Assembly: GCA_946800325.1 (NCBI GenBank)
Contig: OX326959.1
Coordinates: forward strand, 30,852,527-30,916,526
Direction of reading: 5' to 3'
From: Luzula sylvatica
Lineage: Eukaryota; Streptophyta; Magnoliopsida; Poales; Juncaceae
Length of the DNA: 64,000 nucleotides
Positions 35,191-46,968 of the stretch are shown here, piece by piece (position 1 is the first letter of the stretch; every line of letters begins with the position of its first letter). Below the pieces are notes generated by a model. That model made no database searches. It was not told the origin of the DNA and saw only the letters and a program-made list of their open reading frames with translations. The position numbers and the translations under genes were made by a program.

Positions 35191-38100
35191 GTGGTTTTCT
35201 TCAAAAAAAGAAAATTAGTTTGTGGTTTTCTTCAAAAAAAGAAATTAGTTTGTGTTTTTCTTCAAAAAAAGAAAATATTGTTTGTGTTTTTATTCAAAAA
35301 AAGAAAATTAGTTTGTGGTTTTCTTCTAAAAAAGAAAATTAGTTTGTGGATTTCTTCAAAAAAAGAAAAATTAATTTGTGGTTTTTTTCAAAAAAAGAAA
35401 ACTAGTTTGTGGTTTTCTTCAAAAAAAAAAAATTAGTTTGTGGTTTTTTTCAAAAAAAGAAAACTAGTTTGTGGTTTTCTTCAAAAATAGATAAATTAGT
35501 TTGTGGTTTTCTTCAAAAAAAGAAAATTAGTTTGTGGTTTTCTTCAAAAAAAAAGAAAATTAGTTTGTGGTTTTCTTCAAAAATAGAAAAATTAGTTTGT
35601 GTTTTTATTCAAAAAAAGAAAATTAGTTTGTTGTTTTCTTCAACAAAAAAAAATTAGTTTGTGGTTTTATTCAAAAAAAGAAAATTAGTTTGAGGTTTTC
35701 TTCAAAAAAAGAAAATAAGTTTGTGGTTTTCTCCTAAAAAAGAAAATTAGTTTGTGGTTTTCTTCAAAAAAAAGAAAATTAGTTTGTGGTTTCCTTCAAA
35801 AAAAGAAAATCAGTCTTAGGCTTTCTTCAATAAAAGAAAATTAGTTTGTGGTTTTCTTCAAAAAAAGATAATTAGTTTGTGGTGTTCTTCGTAAAAAAAG
35901 AAAATTAGTTTGTGGTTTTCTTCAAAAAAAGAAAATTAGTTTGTGGGTTTCTTCAAAAGAAGAAAATTAGTTTGTGATTTTCTTCATAAAAAGAAAAATT
36001 AGTTTGTGGTTTTCTTCAAAAAAAGAAAATTCGTTTGTGGTTTTCTTCAAAAAAATGAAAATTAGTTTGTGGTTTTCTTCAAAAAAAGAAAAATTTGTTT
36101 GTGGTTTTCTTCAAAAAAAAAAAAAAAAAATTAGTTTGTGGTTGTCTTCAAAAAAAGAAAATTAGTTTGTGGTTTTCTTCAAAAAATGAAAATTAGATTG
36201 TGGTTGTCTTCAAAAAAATAAAATTAGTTTGTGATTTTCATCAAAAAAATAAAATTAGTCTGTGGATTTCTTCAAAAAAAGAACAATTAGTTTGTGGTTT
36301 TCTTCAAAAAAAAAATTAGTTTGTGGTTTTCTTCAAAAAAAGAAGACTAGTTTGTGGTTTTCTTAAAAAAAAGATCAATTAGTTTGTGGTTTTCATCAAA
36401 AAAAAGAAAAAATAGTTTGTGGTTTTCTAAAAAAAAAGAAAATTAGTTTGAGGTTTTTCTCAAAAAAAAGAAAATTAGTTTGTGGTCTTCTTCAAAAAAA
36501 GAAAATTAGTTTGTGGTTTTCTTAAAAAAAAAAATTAGTTTGTGGTTTTCTTCAAAAAAAGAAAATTAGTTTGATGCTTTCTTCAAAAAAAGAAAATTAG
36601 TTTGTGGTTTTCTTCAAAAAAAAAAATTAGTTTGTGGTTTTATTCAAAAAAAGAAAATTAGTTTGAGGTTTTCTTCAAAAAAAGAAAATAAGTTTGTGGT
36701 TTTCTCCTAAAAAAGAAAATTAGTTTGTGGTTTTCTTCAAAAAGAGAAAATTAGTTTGTGCTTTCCTTCAAAAAAAGAAAATCAGTCTTAGGCTTTCTTC
36801 AATAAAAGAAAATTAGTCTGTGGTTTTCTTCAAAAAAGATAATAATTAGTTTGTGGTTTTCTTCGTAAAAAAAGAAAATTAGTTTGTGGTTTACTTCAAA
36901 AAAAAAATAAAAAAATTAGTTTGTGGTTTTCTTCAAAAAAAGAAAATTATTTTGTGGTTTTCTTCAAAAAATGAAAATTAGTTTGTGGTTTTCTCCAACA
37001 GAAAGAAAATTAGTTTGTGGTTTTCTTCAAAAAAAAGAAAATTAGTTTGTGGTTTTCTCCAACAGAAAGAAAATTAGTTTGTGGTTTTCTTCAAAAAAAA
37101 AATTAGTTTGTGGTTTTATTCAAAAAAAGAAAATTAGTTTGAGGTTTTCTTCAAAAAAAGAAAATAAGTTTGTGGTTTTCTCCTAAAAAAGAAAATTAGT
37201 TTGTGGTTTTCTTCAAAAAAAGAAAATTAGTTTGTGCTTTCCTTCAAAAAAAGAAAATCAGTCTTAGGCTTTCTTCAATAAAAGAAAATTAGTCTGTGGT
37301 TTTCTTCAAAAAAGATAATAATTAGTTTGTGGTTTTCTTCGTAAAAAAAGAAAATTAGTTTGTGGTTTTCTTTAAAAAAAGAAAATTAGTTTGTGGGTTT
37401 CTTCAAAAAAAGAACAATTAGTTTGTGGTTTTCTTCAAAAAAAAAATAAAAAAATTAGTTTGTGGTTTTCTTCAAAAAAAGAAAATTATTTTGTGGTTTT
37501 CTTCTAAAAATGAAAATTAGTTTGTGGTTTTCTCCAACAGAAAGAAAATTAGTTTGTGGTTTTCTTCAAAAAAAAGAAAATTAGTTTGTGGTTTTCTCCA
37601 ACAGAAAGAAAATTAGTTTGTGGTTTTCTTCTAAAAAAAAATTAGTTTGTGGTTTTATTCAAAAATAGAAAATTAGTTTGAGGTTTTCTTCAAAAAAAGA
37701 AAATAAGTTTGTGGTTTTCTCCTAAAAAAGAAAATTAGTTCGTGGTTTTCTACAAAAAAAGAAAATTAGTTTGTGGTTTCCTTCAAAAAAAGAAAATCAG
37801 TCTGAGGCTTTCTTCAATAAAAGAAAATTAGTTTGTGATTTTCTTCAAAAAAAGAAAATTAGTTTGTGGTTTTCTTCGTAAAAAGAAAAATTAGTTTGTG
37901 GTTTTCTTCAAAAAAAGAAAATTAGTTTTTGGTTTTCATCAAAAAAAGAAAATTAGTTTGTGGTTTTGTTCAAAAATAGAAAATTAGTTTGTGGTTTTCT
38001 TCAAAAAACGGAAATTAATTTGTGGTTTTCTTCAAAAAAAGAAAATTAGTTTGTGGTTTTCTTGAAAAAAAAAGAAAATTAGTTTGTGGTTTTCTTAAAA

Positions 38101-38305
38101 AAAAGAAAAATTAGTTTTTGGTTTTCTTAAAAAAAAAAGTAAATTAGTTTGTGGTTTTCTTCAAAATAAGAAAAATTAGTTTGTGGTTTTCTTCAAAAAA
38201 AAAAATTAGTTTGCGGTTTTCTTCAAAAAAAGAAAATTAGTTTGTTGTTTTCTTAAAAAAAAAAAACTAGTTTGTGGTTTTCTTAAAAAAAAGATAAATT
38301 AGTTT
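35191..38305 (+). repeat. 3.117 kb higher-order repeat, copy 3 (3,115 bp)
   Basis: The full set of landmarks is present, with the hairpin monomer at 35,948. A GGTGTTCTTCGTAAA change near 35,883 is shared with copy 4 (near 38,998) but not with copies 1 and 2. Copies 3 and 4 are therefore more closely related, or were homogenised together. Confidence 0.93.
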
Positions 38306-39945
38306 GTGGTTTTCTTCAAAAAAAGAAAATTAGTTTGTGGTTTTCTTCAAAAAAAGAAATTAGTTTGTGTTTTTCTTCAAAAAAAGAAAATATTGTTTGT
38401 GTTTTTATTCAAAAAAAGAAAATTAGTTTGTGGTTTTCTTCTAAAAAAGAAAATTAGTTTGTGGATTTCTACAAAAAAAGAAAAATTAATTTGTGGTTTT
38501 TTTCAAAAAAAGAAAACTAGTTTGTGGTTTTCTTCAAAAAAAAAAATTAGTTTGTGGTTTTTTTCAAAAAAAGAAAACTAGTTTGTGGTTTTCTTCAAAA
38601 ATAGATAAATTAGTTTGTGGTTTTCTTCAAAAAAAGAAAATTAGTTTGTGGTTTTCTTCAAAAAAAAAAGAAAATTAGTTTGTGGTTTTCTTCAAAAATA
38701 GAAAAATTAGTTTGTGTTTTTATTCAAAAAAAGAAAATTAGTTTGTTGTTTTCTTCAACAAAAAAAAATTAGTTTGTGGTTTTATTCAAAAAAAGAAAAT
38801 TAGTTTGAGGTTTTCTTCAAAAAAAGAAAATAAGTTTGTGGTTTTCTCCTAAAAAAGAAAATTAGTTTGTGGTTTTCTTCAAAAAAAAGAAAATTAGTTT
38901 GTGGTTTCCTTCAAAAAAAGAAAATCAGTCTTAGGCTTTCTTCAATAAAAGAAAATTAGTTTGTGGTTTTCTTCAAAAAAAGATAATTAGTTTGTGGTGT
39001 TCTTCGTAAAAAAAGAAAATTAGTTTGTGGTTTTCTTCAAAAAAAGAAAATTAGTTTGTGGGTTTCTTCAAAAGAAGAAAATTAGTTTGTGATTTTCTTC
39101 ATAAAAAGAAAAATTAGTTTGTGGTTTTCTTCAAAAAAAGAAAATTCGTTTGTGGTTTTCTTCAAAAAAATGAAAATTAGTTTGTGGTTTTCTTCAAAAA
39201 AAGAAAAATTTGTTTGTGGTTTTCTTCAAAAAAAAAAAAAAAAAATTAGTTTGTGGTTGTCTTCAAAAAAAGAAAATTAGTTTGTGGTTTTCTTCAAAAA
39301 ATGAAAATTAGATTGTGGTTGTCTTCAAAAAAATAAAATTAGTTTGTGATTTTCATCAAAAAAATAAAATTAGTCTGTGGATTTCTTCAAAAAAAGAACA
39401 ATTAGTTTGTGGTTTTCTTCAAAAAAAAAAATTAGTTTGTGGTTTTCTTCAAAAAAAGAAGACTAGTTTGTGGTTTTCTTAAAAAAAAGATCAATTAGTT
39501 TGTGGTTTTCATCAAAAAAAAGAAAAAATAGTTTGTGGTTTTCTAAAAAAAAAGAAAATTAGTTTGAGGTTTTTCTCAAAAAAAAGAAAATTAGTTTGTG
39601 GTCTTCTTCAAAAAAAGAAAATTAGTTTGTGGTTTTCTTAAAAAAAAAAATTAGTTTGTGGTTTTCTTCAAAAAAAGAAAATTAGTTTGATGCTTTCTTC
39701 AAAAAAAGAAAATTAGTTTGTGGTTGTCTTCAAAAAAAAAAATTAGTTTGTGGTTTTATTCAAAAAAAGAAAATTAGTTTGAGGTTTTCTTCAAAAAAAG
39801 AAAATAAGTTTGTGGTTTTCTCCTAAAAAAGAAAATTAGTTTGTGGTTTTCTTCAAAAAGAGAAAATTAGTTTGTGCTTTCCTTCAAAAAAAGAAAATCA
39901 GTCTTAGGCTTTCTTCAATAAAAGAAAATTAGTCTGTGGTTTTCT
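38306..39945 (+). repeat. 3.117 kb higher-order repeat, copy 4 (truncated)
   Basis: This copy follows copy 3 through the hairpin (39,063), the 18-A tract, TTTGATGC (near 39,685) and ATCAGTCTTAGG, to AGTCTGTGG at 39,931. The expected AAAAGATAATAATTAG monomer is then missing. Instead the sequence jumps back to the 38.87 kb part of the unit. About 1.64 kb of the 3.1 kb unit is present. Confidence 0.9.
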
Positions 39946-40555
39946 TCAAAAAAAGAAAATTAGTTTGTGGTTTTCTTCAAAAAAAGAAAATTAGTTTGTG
40001 GTTTCCTTCAAAAAAAGAAAATCAGTCTTAGGCTTTCTTCAATAAAAGAAAATTAGTTTGTGGTTTTCTTCAAAAAAAGATAATTAGTTTGTGGTTTTCT
40101 TCGTAAAAAAAGAAAATTAGTTTGTGGTTTTCTTCAAAAAAAGAAAATTAGTTTGTGGGTTTCTTCAAAAGAAGAAAATTAGTTTGTGATTTTCTTCATA
40201 AAAAGAAAAATTAGTTTGTGGTTTTCTTCAAAAAAAAAAATTAGTTTGTGGTTTTCTTCAAAAAAATGAAAATTAGTTTGTGGTTTTCTTCAAAAAAAGA
40301 AAAATTTGTTTGTGGTTTTCTTCAAAAAAAAAAAAAAAAAATTAGTTTGTGGTTGTCTTCAAAAAAAGAAAATTAGTTTGTGGTTTTCTTCAAAAAATGA
40401 AAATTAGATTGTGGTTGTCTTCAAAAAAATAAAATTAGTTTGTGATTTTCATCAAAAAAATAAAATTAGTCTGTGGATTTCTTCAAAAAAAGAACAATTA
40501 GTTTGTGGTTTTCTTCAAAAAAAAAAATTAGTTTGTGGTTTTCTTCAAAAAAAGA
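39946..40555 (+). repeat. Back-jump duplication of part of the 3.1 kb unit
   Basis: The sequence repeats about 38,850-39,458 at an offset of 1,097 (hairpin at 40,160 against 39,063). It departs at an AAGAAGAAAATTAG monomer near 40,552, where the unit has AAGAAGACTAG. One AAAATTCG monomer of the source is changed here to a plain A-tract monomer. Confidence 0.85.
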
Positions 40556-41660
40556 AGAAAATTAGTTTGTGGTTTTCTTCAAAAAAAGAAAAATTAGTTC
40601 GTGGTTTTCTTCAAAAAAAAAATTAGTTTGTGGTTTTCTTCAAAAAAAGATAAATTAGTTTGTGGTTTTCTTCAAAAAAAATAAAAATTAGTCTGTGGTT
40701 TTCTAAAAAAAAGAAAATTAGTTTGAGGTTTTTTTCAAAAAAAAAGAAAATTAGTTTGTGGTTTTCTTCAAAAAAAGAAAATTAGTTCGTGGTTTTCTTC
40801 AAAAAAAAAATTAGTTTGTGGTTTTCTTCAAAAAAAGATAAATTAGTTTGTGGTTTTCTTCAAAAAAAATAAAAATTAGTCCGTGGTTTTCTAAAAAAAA
40901 GAAAATTAGTTTGAGGTTTTTTTCAAAAAAAAAAAAAATTAGTTTGTGGTTTTCTTCAAAAAAAGAAAATTAGTTTGATGCTTTCTTCAAAAAAAGAAAA
41001 TTAGTTTGTGGTTTTCTTCAAAAAAAAAAATTAGTTTGTGGTTTTATTCAAAACAAGAAAATTAGTTTGAGGTTTTCTTCAAAAAAAAGAAAATAAGTTT
41101 GGGGTTTTCTCCTAAAAAAGAAAATTAGTTTGTCGTTTTCTTCAAAAAAAGAAAATTAGTTTGTGGTTTCCTTCAAAAAAAGAAAATCAGTCTTAGGCTT
41201 TCTTCAATAAAAGAAAATTAGTTTGTGGTTTTCTTCAAAAAAAGAAAATTAGTTTGTGGTTTTCTTCAAAAAATGAAAATTAGATTGTGGTTGTCTTCAA
41301 AAAAATAAAATTAGTTTGTGATTTTCATCAAAAAAATAAAATTAGTCTGTGGATTTCTTCAAAAAAAGAACAATTAGTTTGTGGTTTTCTTAAAAAAAAA
41401 AAATTAGTTTGTGGTTTTCTTCAAAAAAAGAAGAAAATTAGTTTGTGGTTTTCTTCAAAAAAAGAAAATTAGTTCGTGGTTTTCTTCAAAAAAAAAATTA
41501 GTTTGTGGTTTTCTTCAAAAAAAGATAAATTAGTTTGTGGTTTTCTTCAAAAAAAATAAAAATTAGTCTGTGGTTTTCTTCAAAAAAGAAAATTAGTTTG
41601 AGGTTTTTTTCAAAAAAAAAGAAAATTAGTTTGTGGTTTTCTTCAAAAAAAGAAAATTAG
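40556..41660 (+). repeat. Short-range rearranged monomers, 876-bp offset
   Basis: A GTTCGTGG monomer with short A-tract neighbours, AGATAAATTAG and AAATAAAAATTAGTC monomers is repeated at about 40,590-40,740, 40,780-40,930 and 41,470-41,620. The GGTTGTC-led group near 40,405 recurs at 41,281, an offset of 876. The stretch 40,972-41,210 matches 52,940-53,178 at an offset of 11,968, sharing GGGGTTTTCTCC and TTTGTCG. Confidence 0.8.
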
Positions 41661-44600
41661 TTCGTGGTTTTCTTCAAAAAAAGAAAATTAGTTTGAGGCT
41701 TTCTTCATTAAAAGAAAATTGCTTTCTGGTTTTCTTCAAAAAAAGAATTCTAGTTTGTGGTTTTCTTCAAAAAAAGAAAATTAGTTTCTGGTTTTCTTCA
41801 AAAAAAGAAAATTACTTTGTGGTTTCCTTCAAAAAAAGAAAAAAATAGTTTGTGGTATTCTTAAAAAAAAAAAAAAAATTAGTTTGTGGTTTTATTCAAA
41901 AAAAGAAAATTAATTTCTGGTTTTCTTCAAAAAAACAAAATTACTTTGTGGTTTCCTTCAAAAAAAGAAAAAAATAGATTGTGGTTTTCTTAAAAAAAAA
42001 GAAAATTAGTTTGTGGTTTTCTTCAAAAAAAGAAATTAGTTTGTGGTTTTCTACAAAAATAGAAAATTAGTTTGTGGTTTTCTTCGAAATAAGAAAAATT
42101 AGTTTGTCGTTTTCTTCCAAAAGAGCAAAAATTAGTTTGTGGTTTTCTAAAAAAAAAAAATTAGTTTTAGCTTTTCTTCAAAAAAGCAAAATTTGTTTCT
42201 GGTTTTCTTCAAAAAAAGAAAATTAGTTTGTTGTTTTCTTCAAAAAAAAGAGAATTAGTTTGTGGTTTTCCTCAAAAAAAGAAAATTAGTTTGTAGTTTT
42301 CTTCAAAAAAAGAAAATGAGTTTGAGGTTTTATTCAAAAAAAGAAAACTAGTTTGTGGTTTTCTTCAAAAAAAGAAAATTAGTTTGTGGTTTCCTTCAAA
42401 AAAAGAAAATCAGTCTTAGGCTTTCTTCAATAAAAGAAAATTAGTTTGTGGTTTTCTTCAAAAAAAGAAAATGAGTTTGTGGTTTTCTTCGTAAAAAAAG
42501 AAAATTAGTTTGTGGTTTTCTTCAAAAAGAGAAAAATTAGTTTGTGGTTTTGTTCAAAAAAAAAAAAAAAATTAGTTTGTGGTTTTCTTCAAAAAAAGAA
42601 AATTAGTTTGTGGTTTTCTTCAAAAAAAAATTAATTAGTTTGTGGTTTCCTTCAAAAATAGAAAAATTAGTTTGTGGTTTCCTTCAAAAAAAGAAAAATT
42701 AGTTTGTGGTTTTCTTCAAAAAAAAAATTACTTTGTGGTTTTCTTCAAAAAAAGAAAAACTAGTTTGTGGTTTTCTTCAAAAAAAGATAAATTAGTTTGT
42801 GGTTTCCTTCAAAAAAAGAAAAATTAGTTTGTGGTTTTCTTCAAAAAAAAAATTACTTTGTTGTTTTCTTCAAAAAAAGAAAACTAGTTTGTGGTTTTCT
42901 TCAAAAAAAGAAAATTAGTTTGAGGTTTTTTTCAAACAAAAAGAAAATTATTTTGTGGTTTTCTTCAAAAAAAGAAAATTAGTTTGTGGTTTTCTTCAAA
43001 AAAAAATTACTTTGTGGTTTTCTTCAAAAAAGAAAATTAGTTTGAGGCTTTCTTCAAAAAAAGAAAATTAGTTTGTGGTTTTCTTCAAAAAAAGAAAATT
43101 AGTTTGTGGTTTTCTCCAACAGAAAGAAAATTAGTTTGTGGTTTTCTTCAAAAAAAAAAATTAGTTTGTGGTTTTATTCAAAAAAAGAAAATTAGTTTGA
43201 GGTTTTCTTCAAAAAAAGAAAATAAGTTTGTGGTTTTCTCCTAAAAAAGAAAATTAGTTTGAGGTTTTCTTCAAAAAAAGAAAATAAGTTTGTGGTTTTC
43301 TCCTAAAAAAGAAAATTAGTTTGTGGTTTTCTTCAAAAAAAGAAAATTAGTTTGTGCTTTCCTTCAAAAAAAGAAAATCAGTCTTAGGCTTTCTTCAATA
43401 AAAGAAAATTAGTCTGTGGTTTTCTTCAAAAAAGATAAAAATTAGTTTGTGGTTTTCTTCGTAAAATAAAAAAATTAGTTTGTGGTTTTCTTCAAAAAAA
43501 GAAAATTATTTTGTGGTTTTCTTCAAAAAATGAAAATTAGTTTGTGGTTTTCTCCAACAGAAAGAAAATTAGTTTGTGGTTTTCTTCAAAAAAAAGAAAA
43601 TTAGTTTGTGGTTTTCTCCAACAGAAAGAAAATTAGTTTGTGGTTTTCTTCAAAAAAAGAAAATTAGTCTGATGCTTTCTTCAAAAAAAGAAAATTAGTT
43701 TGTGGTTTTCTTCAAAAAAAAAAATTAGTTTGTGGTTTTATTCAAAAAAAGAAAATTAGTTTGAGGTTTTCTTCAAAAAAAGAAAATAAGTTTGTGGTTT
43801 TCTCCTAAAAAAGAAAATTAGTTTGTGGTTTTCTTCAAAAAAAGAAAATTAGTTTGTGCTTTCCTTCAAAAAAAGAAAATCAGTCTTAGGCTTTCTTCAA
43901 TAAAAGAAAATTAGTCTGTGGTTTTCTTCAAAAAAGATAAAAATTAGTTTGTGGTTTTCTTCGTAAAAAAAGAAAATTAGTTTGTGGTTTTCTTTAAAAA
44001 AAGAAAATTAGTTTGTGGGTTTCTTCAAAAAAAGAACAATTAGTTTGTGGTTTTCTTCAAAAAAAAAAATAAAAAAATTAGTTTGTGGTTTTCTTCAAAA
44101 AAAGAAAATTATTTTGTGGTTTTCTTCTAAAAATGAAAATTAGTTTGTGGTTTTCTCCAACAGAAAGAAAATTAGTTTGTGGTTTTCTTCAAAAAAAAGA
44201 AAATTAGTTTGTGGTTTTCTCCAACAGAAAGAAAACTAGTTTGTGGTTTTCTTCAAAAAAAAAATTAGTTTGTGGTTTTATTCAAAAAAACAAAATTAGT
44301 TTGAGGTTTTCTTCAAAAAAAGAAAATAAGTTTGTGGTTTTCTCCTAAAAAAGAAAATTAGTTCGTGGTTTTCTACAAAAAAAGAAAATTAGTTTGTGGT
44401 TTCCTTCAAAAAAAGAAAATCAGTCTGAGGCTTTCTTCAATAAAAGAAAATTAGTTTGTGGTTTTCTTCAAAAAAAGAAAATTAGTTTGTGGTTTTCTTC
44501 GTAAAAAGAAAAATTAGTTTGTGGTTTTCTTCAAAAAAAGAAAATTAGTTTTTGTGGTTTTCATCAAAAAAAGAAAATTAGTTTGTGGTTTTGTTCAAAA

Positions 44601-46950
44601 ATAGAAAATTAGTTTGTGGTTTTCTTCAAAAAACGGAAATTAATTTGTGGTTTTCTTCAAAAAAAGAAAATTAGTTTGTGGTTTTCTTGAAAAAAAAAGA
44701 AAATTAGTTTGTGGTTTTCTTAAAAAAAAGAAAAATTAGTTTTTGGTTTTCTTAAAAAAAAAAGTAAATTAGTTTGTGGTTTTCTTCAAAATAAGAAAAA
44801 TTAGTTTGTGGTTTTCTTCAAAAAAAAAAAATTAGTTTGCGGTTTTCTTCAAAAAAAGAAAATTAGTTTGTTGTTTTCTTAAAAAAAAAAAACTAGTTTG
44901 TGGTTTTCTTAAAAAAAAGATAAATTAGTTTGTGGTTTTCTTCAAAAAAAGAAAATTAGTTTGTGGTTTTCTTCAAAAAAAGAAATTAGTTTGTGTTTTT
45001 CTTCAAAAAAAGAAAATATTGTTTGTGTTTTTATTCAAAAAAAGAAAATTAGTTTGTGGTTTTCTTCTAAAAAAGAAAATTAGTTTGTGGATTTCTTCAA
45101 AAAAAGAAAAATTAATTTGTGGTTTTTTTCAAAAAAAGAAAACTAGTTTGTGGTTTTCTTCAAAAAAAAAAAATTCGTTTGTGGTTTTTTTCAAAAAAAG
45201 AAAACTAGTTTGTGGTTTTCTTCAAAAATAGATAAATTAGTTTGTGGTTTTCTTCAAAAAAAGAAAATTAGTTTGTGGTTTTCTTCAAAAAAAAAGAAAA
45301 TTAGTTTGTGGTTTTCTTCAAAAAAAGAAAAATTAGTTTGTGTTTTTATTCAAAAAAAGAAAATTAGTTTGTTGTTTTCTTCAACAAAAAAAAATTAGTT
45401 TGTGGTTTTATTCAAAAAAAGAAAATTAGTCTGAGGTTTTCTTCAAAAAAAGAAAATAAGTTTGTGGTTTTCTCCTAAAAAAGAAAATTAGTTTGTGGTT
45501 TTCTTCAAAAAAAGAAAATTAGTTTGTGGTTTCCTTCAAAAAAAGAAAATCAGTCTTAGGCTTTCTTCAATAAAAGAAAATTAGTTTGTGGTTTTCTTCA
45601 AAAAAAGATAATTAGTTTGTGGTTTTCTTCGTAAAAAAAGAAAATTAGTTTGTGGTTTTCTTCAAAAAAAGAAAATTAGTTTGTGGGTTTCTTCAAAAGA
45701 AGAAAATTAGTTTGTGATTTTCTTCATAAAAAGAAAAATTAGTTTGTGGTTTTCTTCAAAAAAAGAAAATTCGTTTGTGGTTTTCTTCAAAAAAATGAAA
45801 ATTAGTTTGTGGTTTTCTTCAAAAAAAGAAAAATTTGTTTGTGGTTTTCTTCAAAAAAAAAAAAAAAAAATTAGTTTGTGGTTGTCTTCAAAAAAAGAAA
45901 ATTAGTTTGTGGTTTTCTTCAAAAAATGAAAATTAGATTGTGGTTGTCTTCAAAAAAATAAAATTAGTTTGTGATTTTCATCAAAAAAATAAAATTAGTC
46001 TGTGGATTTCTTCAAAAAAAGAACAATTAGTTTGTGGTTTTCTTCAAAAAAAAAATTAGTTTGTGGTTTTCTTCAAAAAAAGAAGACTAGTTTGTGGTTT
46101 TCTTAAAAAAAAGATCAATTAGTTTGTGGTTTTCATCAAAAAAAAGAAAAAATAGTTTGTGGTTTTCTAAAAAAAAAGAAAATTAGTTTGAGGTTTTTCT
46201 CAAAAAAAAGAAAATTAGTTTGTGGTCTTCTTCAAAAAAAGAAAATTAGTTTGTGGTTTTCTTAAAAAAAAAATTAGTTTGTGGTTTTCTTCAAAAAAAG
46301 AAAATTAGTTTGATGCTTTCTTCAAAAAAAGAAAATTAGTTTGTGGTTTTCTTAAAAAAAAAAAATTAGTTTGTGGTTTTATTCAAAAAAAGAAAATTAG
46401 TTTGAGGTTTTCTTCAAAAAAAGAAAATAAGTTTGTGGTTTTCTCCTAAAAAAGAAAATTAGTTTGTGGTTTTCTTCAAAAAGAGAAAATTAGTTTGTGC
46501 TTTCCTTCAAAAAAAGAAAATCAGTCTTAGGCTTTCTTCAATAAAAGAAAATTAGTCTGTGGTTTTCTTCAAAAAAGATAATAATTAGTTTGTGGTTTTC
46601 TTCGTAAAAAAAGAAAATTAGTTTGTGGTTTTCTTCAAAAAAAAAAATAAAAAAATTAGTTTCTGGTTTTCTGCAAAAAAAGAAAATTATTTTGTGGTTT
46701 TCTTCAAAAAATGAAAATTAGTTTGTGGTTTTCTCCAACAGAAAGAAAATTAGTTTGTGGTTTTCTTCAAAAAAAAGAAAATTAGTTTGTGGTTTTCTCC
46801 AACAGAAAGAAAATTAGTTTGTGGTTTTCTTCAAAAAAAAAATTAGTTTGTGGTTTTATTCAAAAAAAGAAAATTAGTTTGAGGATTTCTTCAAAAAAAG
46901 AAAATAAGTTTGTGGTTTTCTCCTAAAAAAGAAAATTAGTTTGTGGTTTT
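41660..46950 (+). repeat. Long-range duplicated segment, copy 2 (offset 15.97 kb)
   Basis: This is the partner of 25,660-30,970. It begins in or next to a GTTCGTGG monomer that belongs to the upstream rearranged group, so the junction lies within about 41,660-41,690. It contains its own partial 3.117 kb HOR from 44,932, with the hairpin at 45,688. Point differences are present throughout, for example AAAAAGCAAAATT here against AAAAAACAAAATT, and a TTTTTGTGG two-base insertion near 44,550. The two copies have had time to diverge slightly. Confidence 0.88.
44932..46950 (+). repeat. 3.117 kb higher-order repeat, copy 5 (partial)
   Basis: This is the first two kilobases of the 3.1 kb unit, nested in the 15.97 kb duplication. 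TTCATAAAAAG, the hairpin (45,688), the 18-A tract, GGTTGTC, AAGATCAATTAG, TTTGATGC and TGTGCTTTCC (46,497) are present in order. Near 46,965 a TTTGATGC monomer appears where the second TGTGCTTTCC monomer is expected. Confidence 0.88.
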
Positions 46951-46968
46951 CTTCAAAAAAAGAAAATT

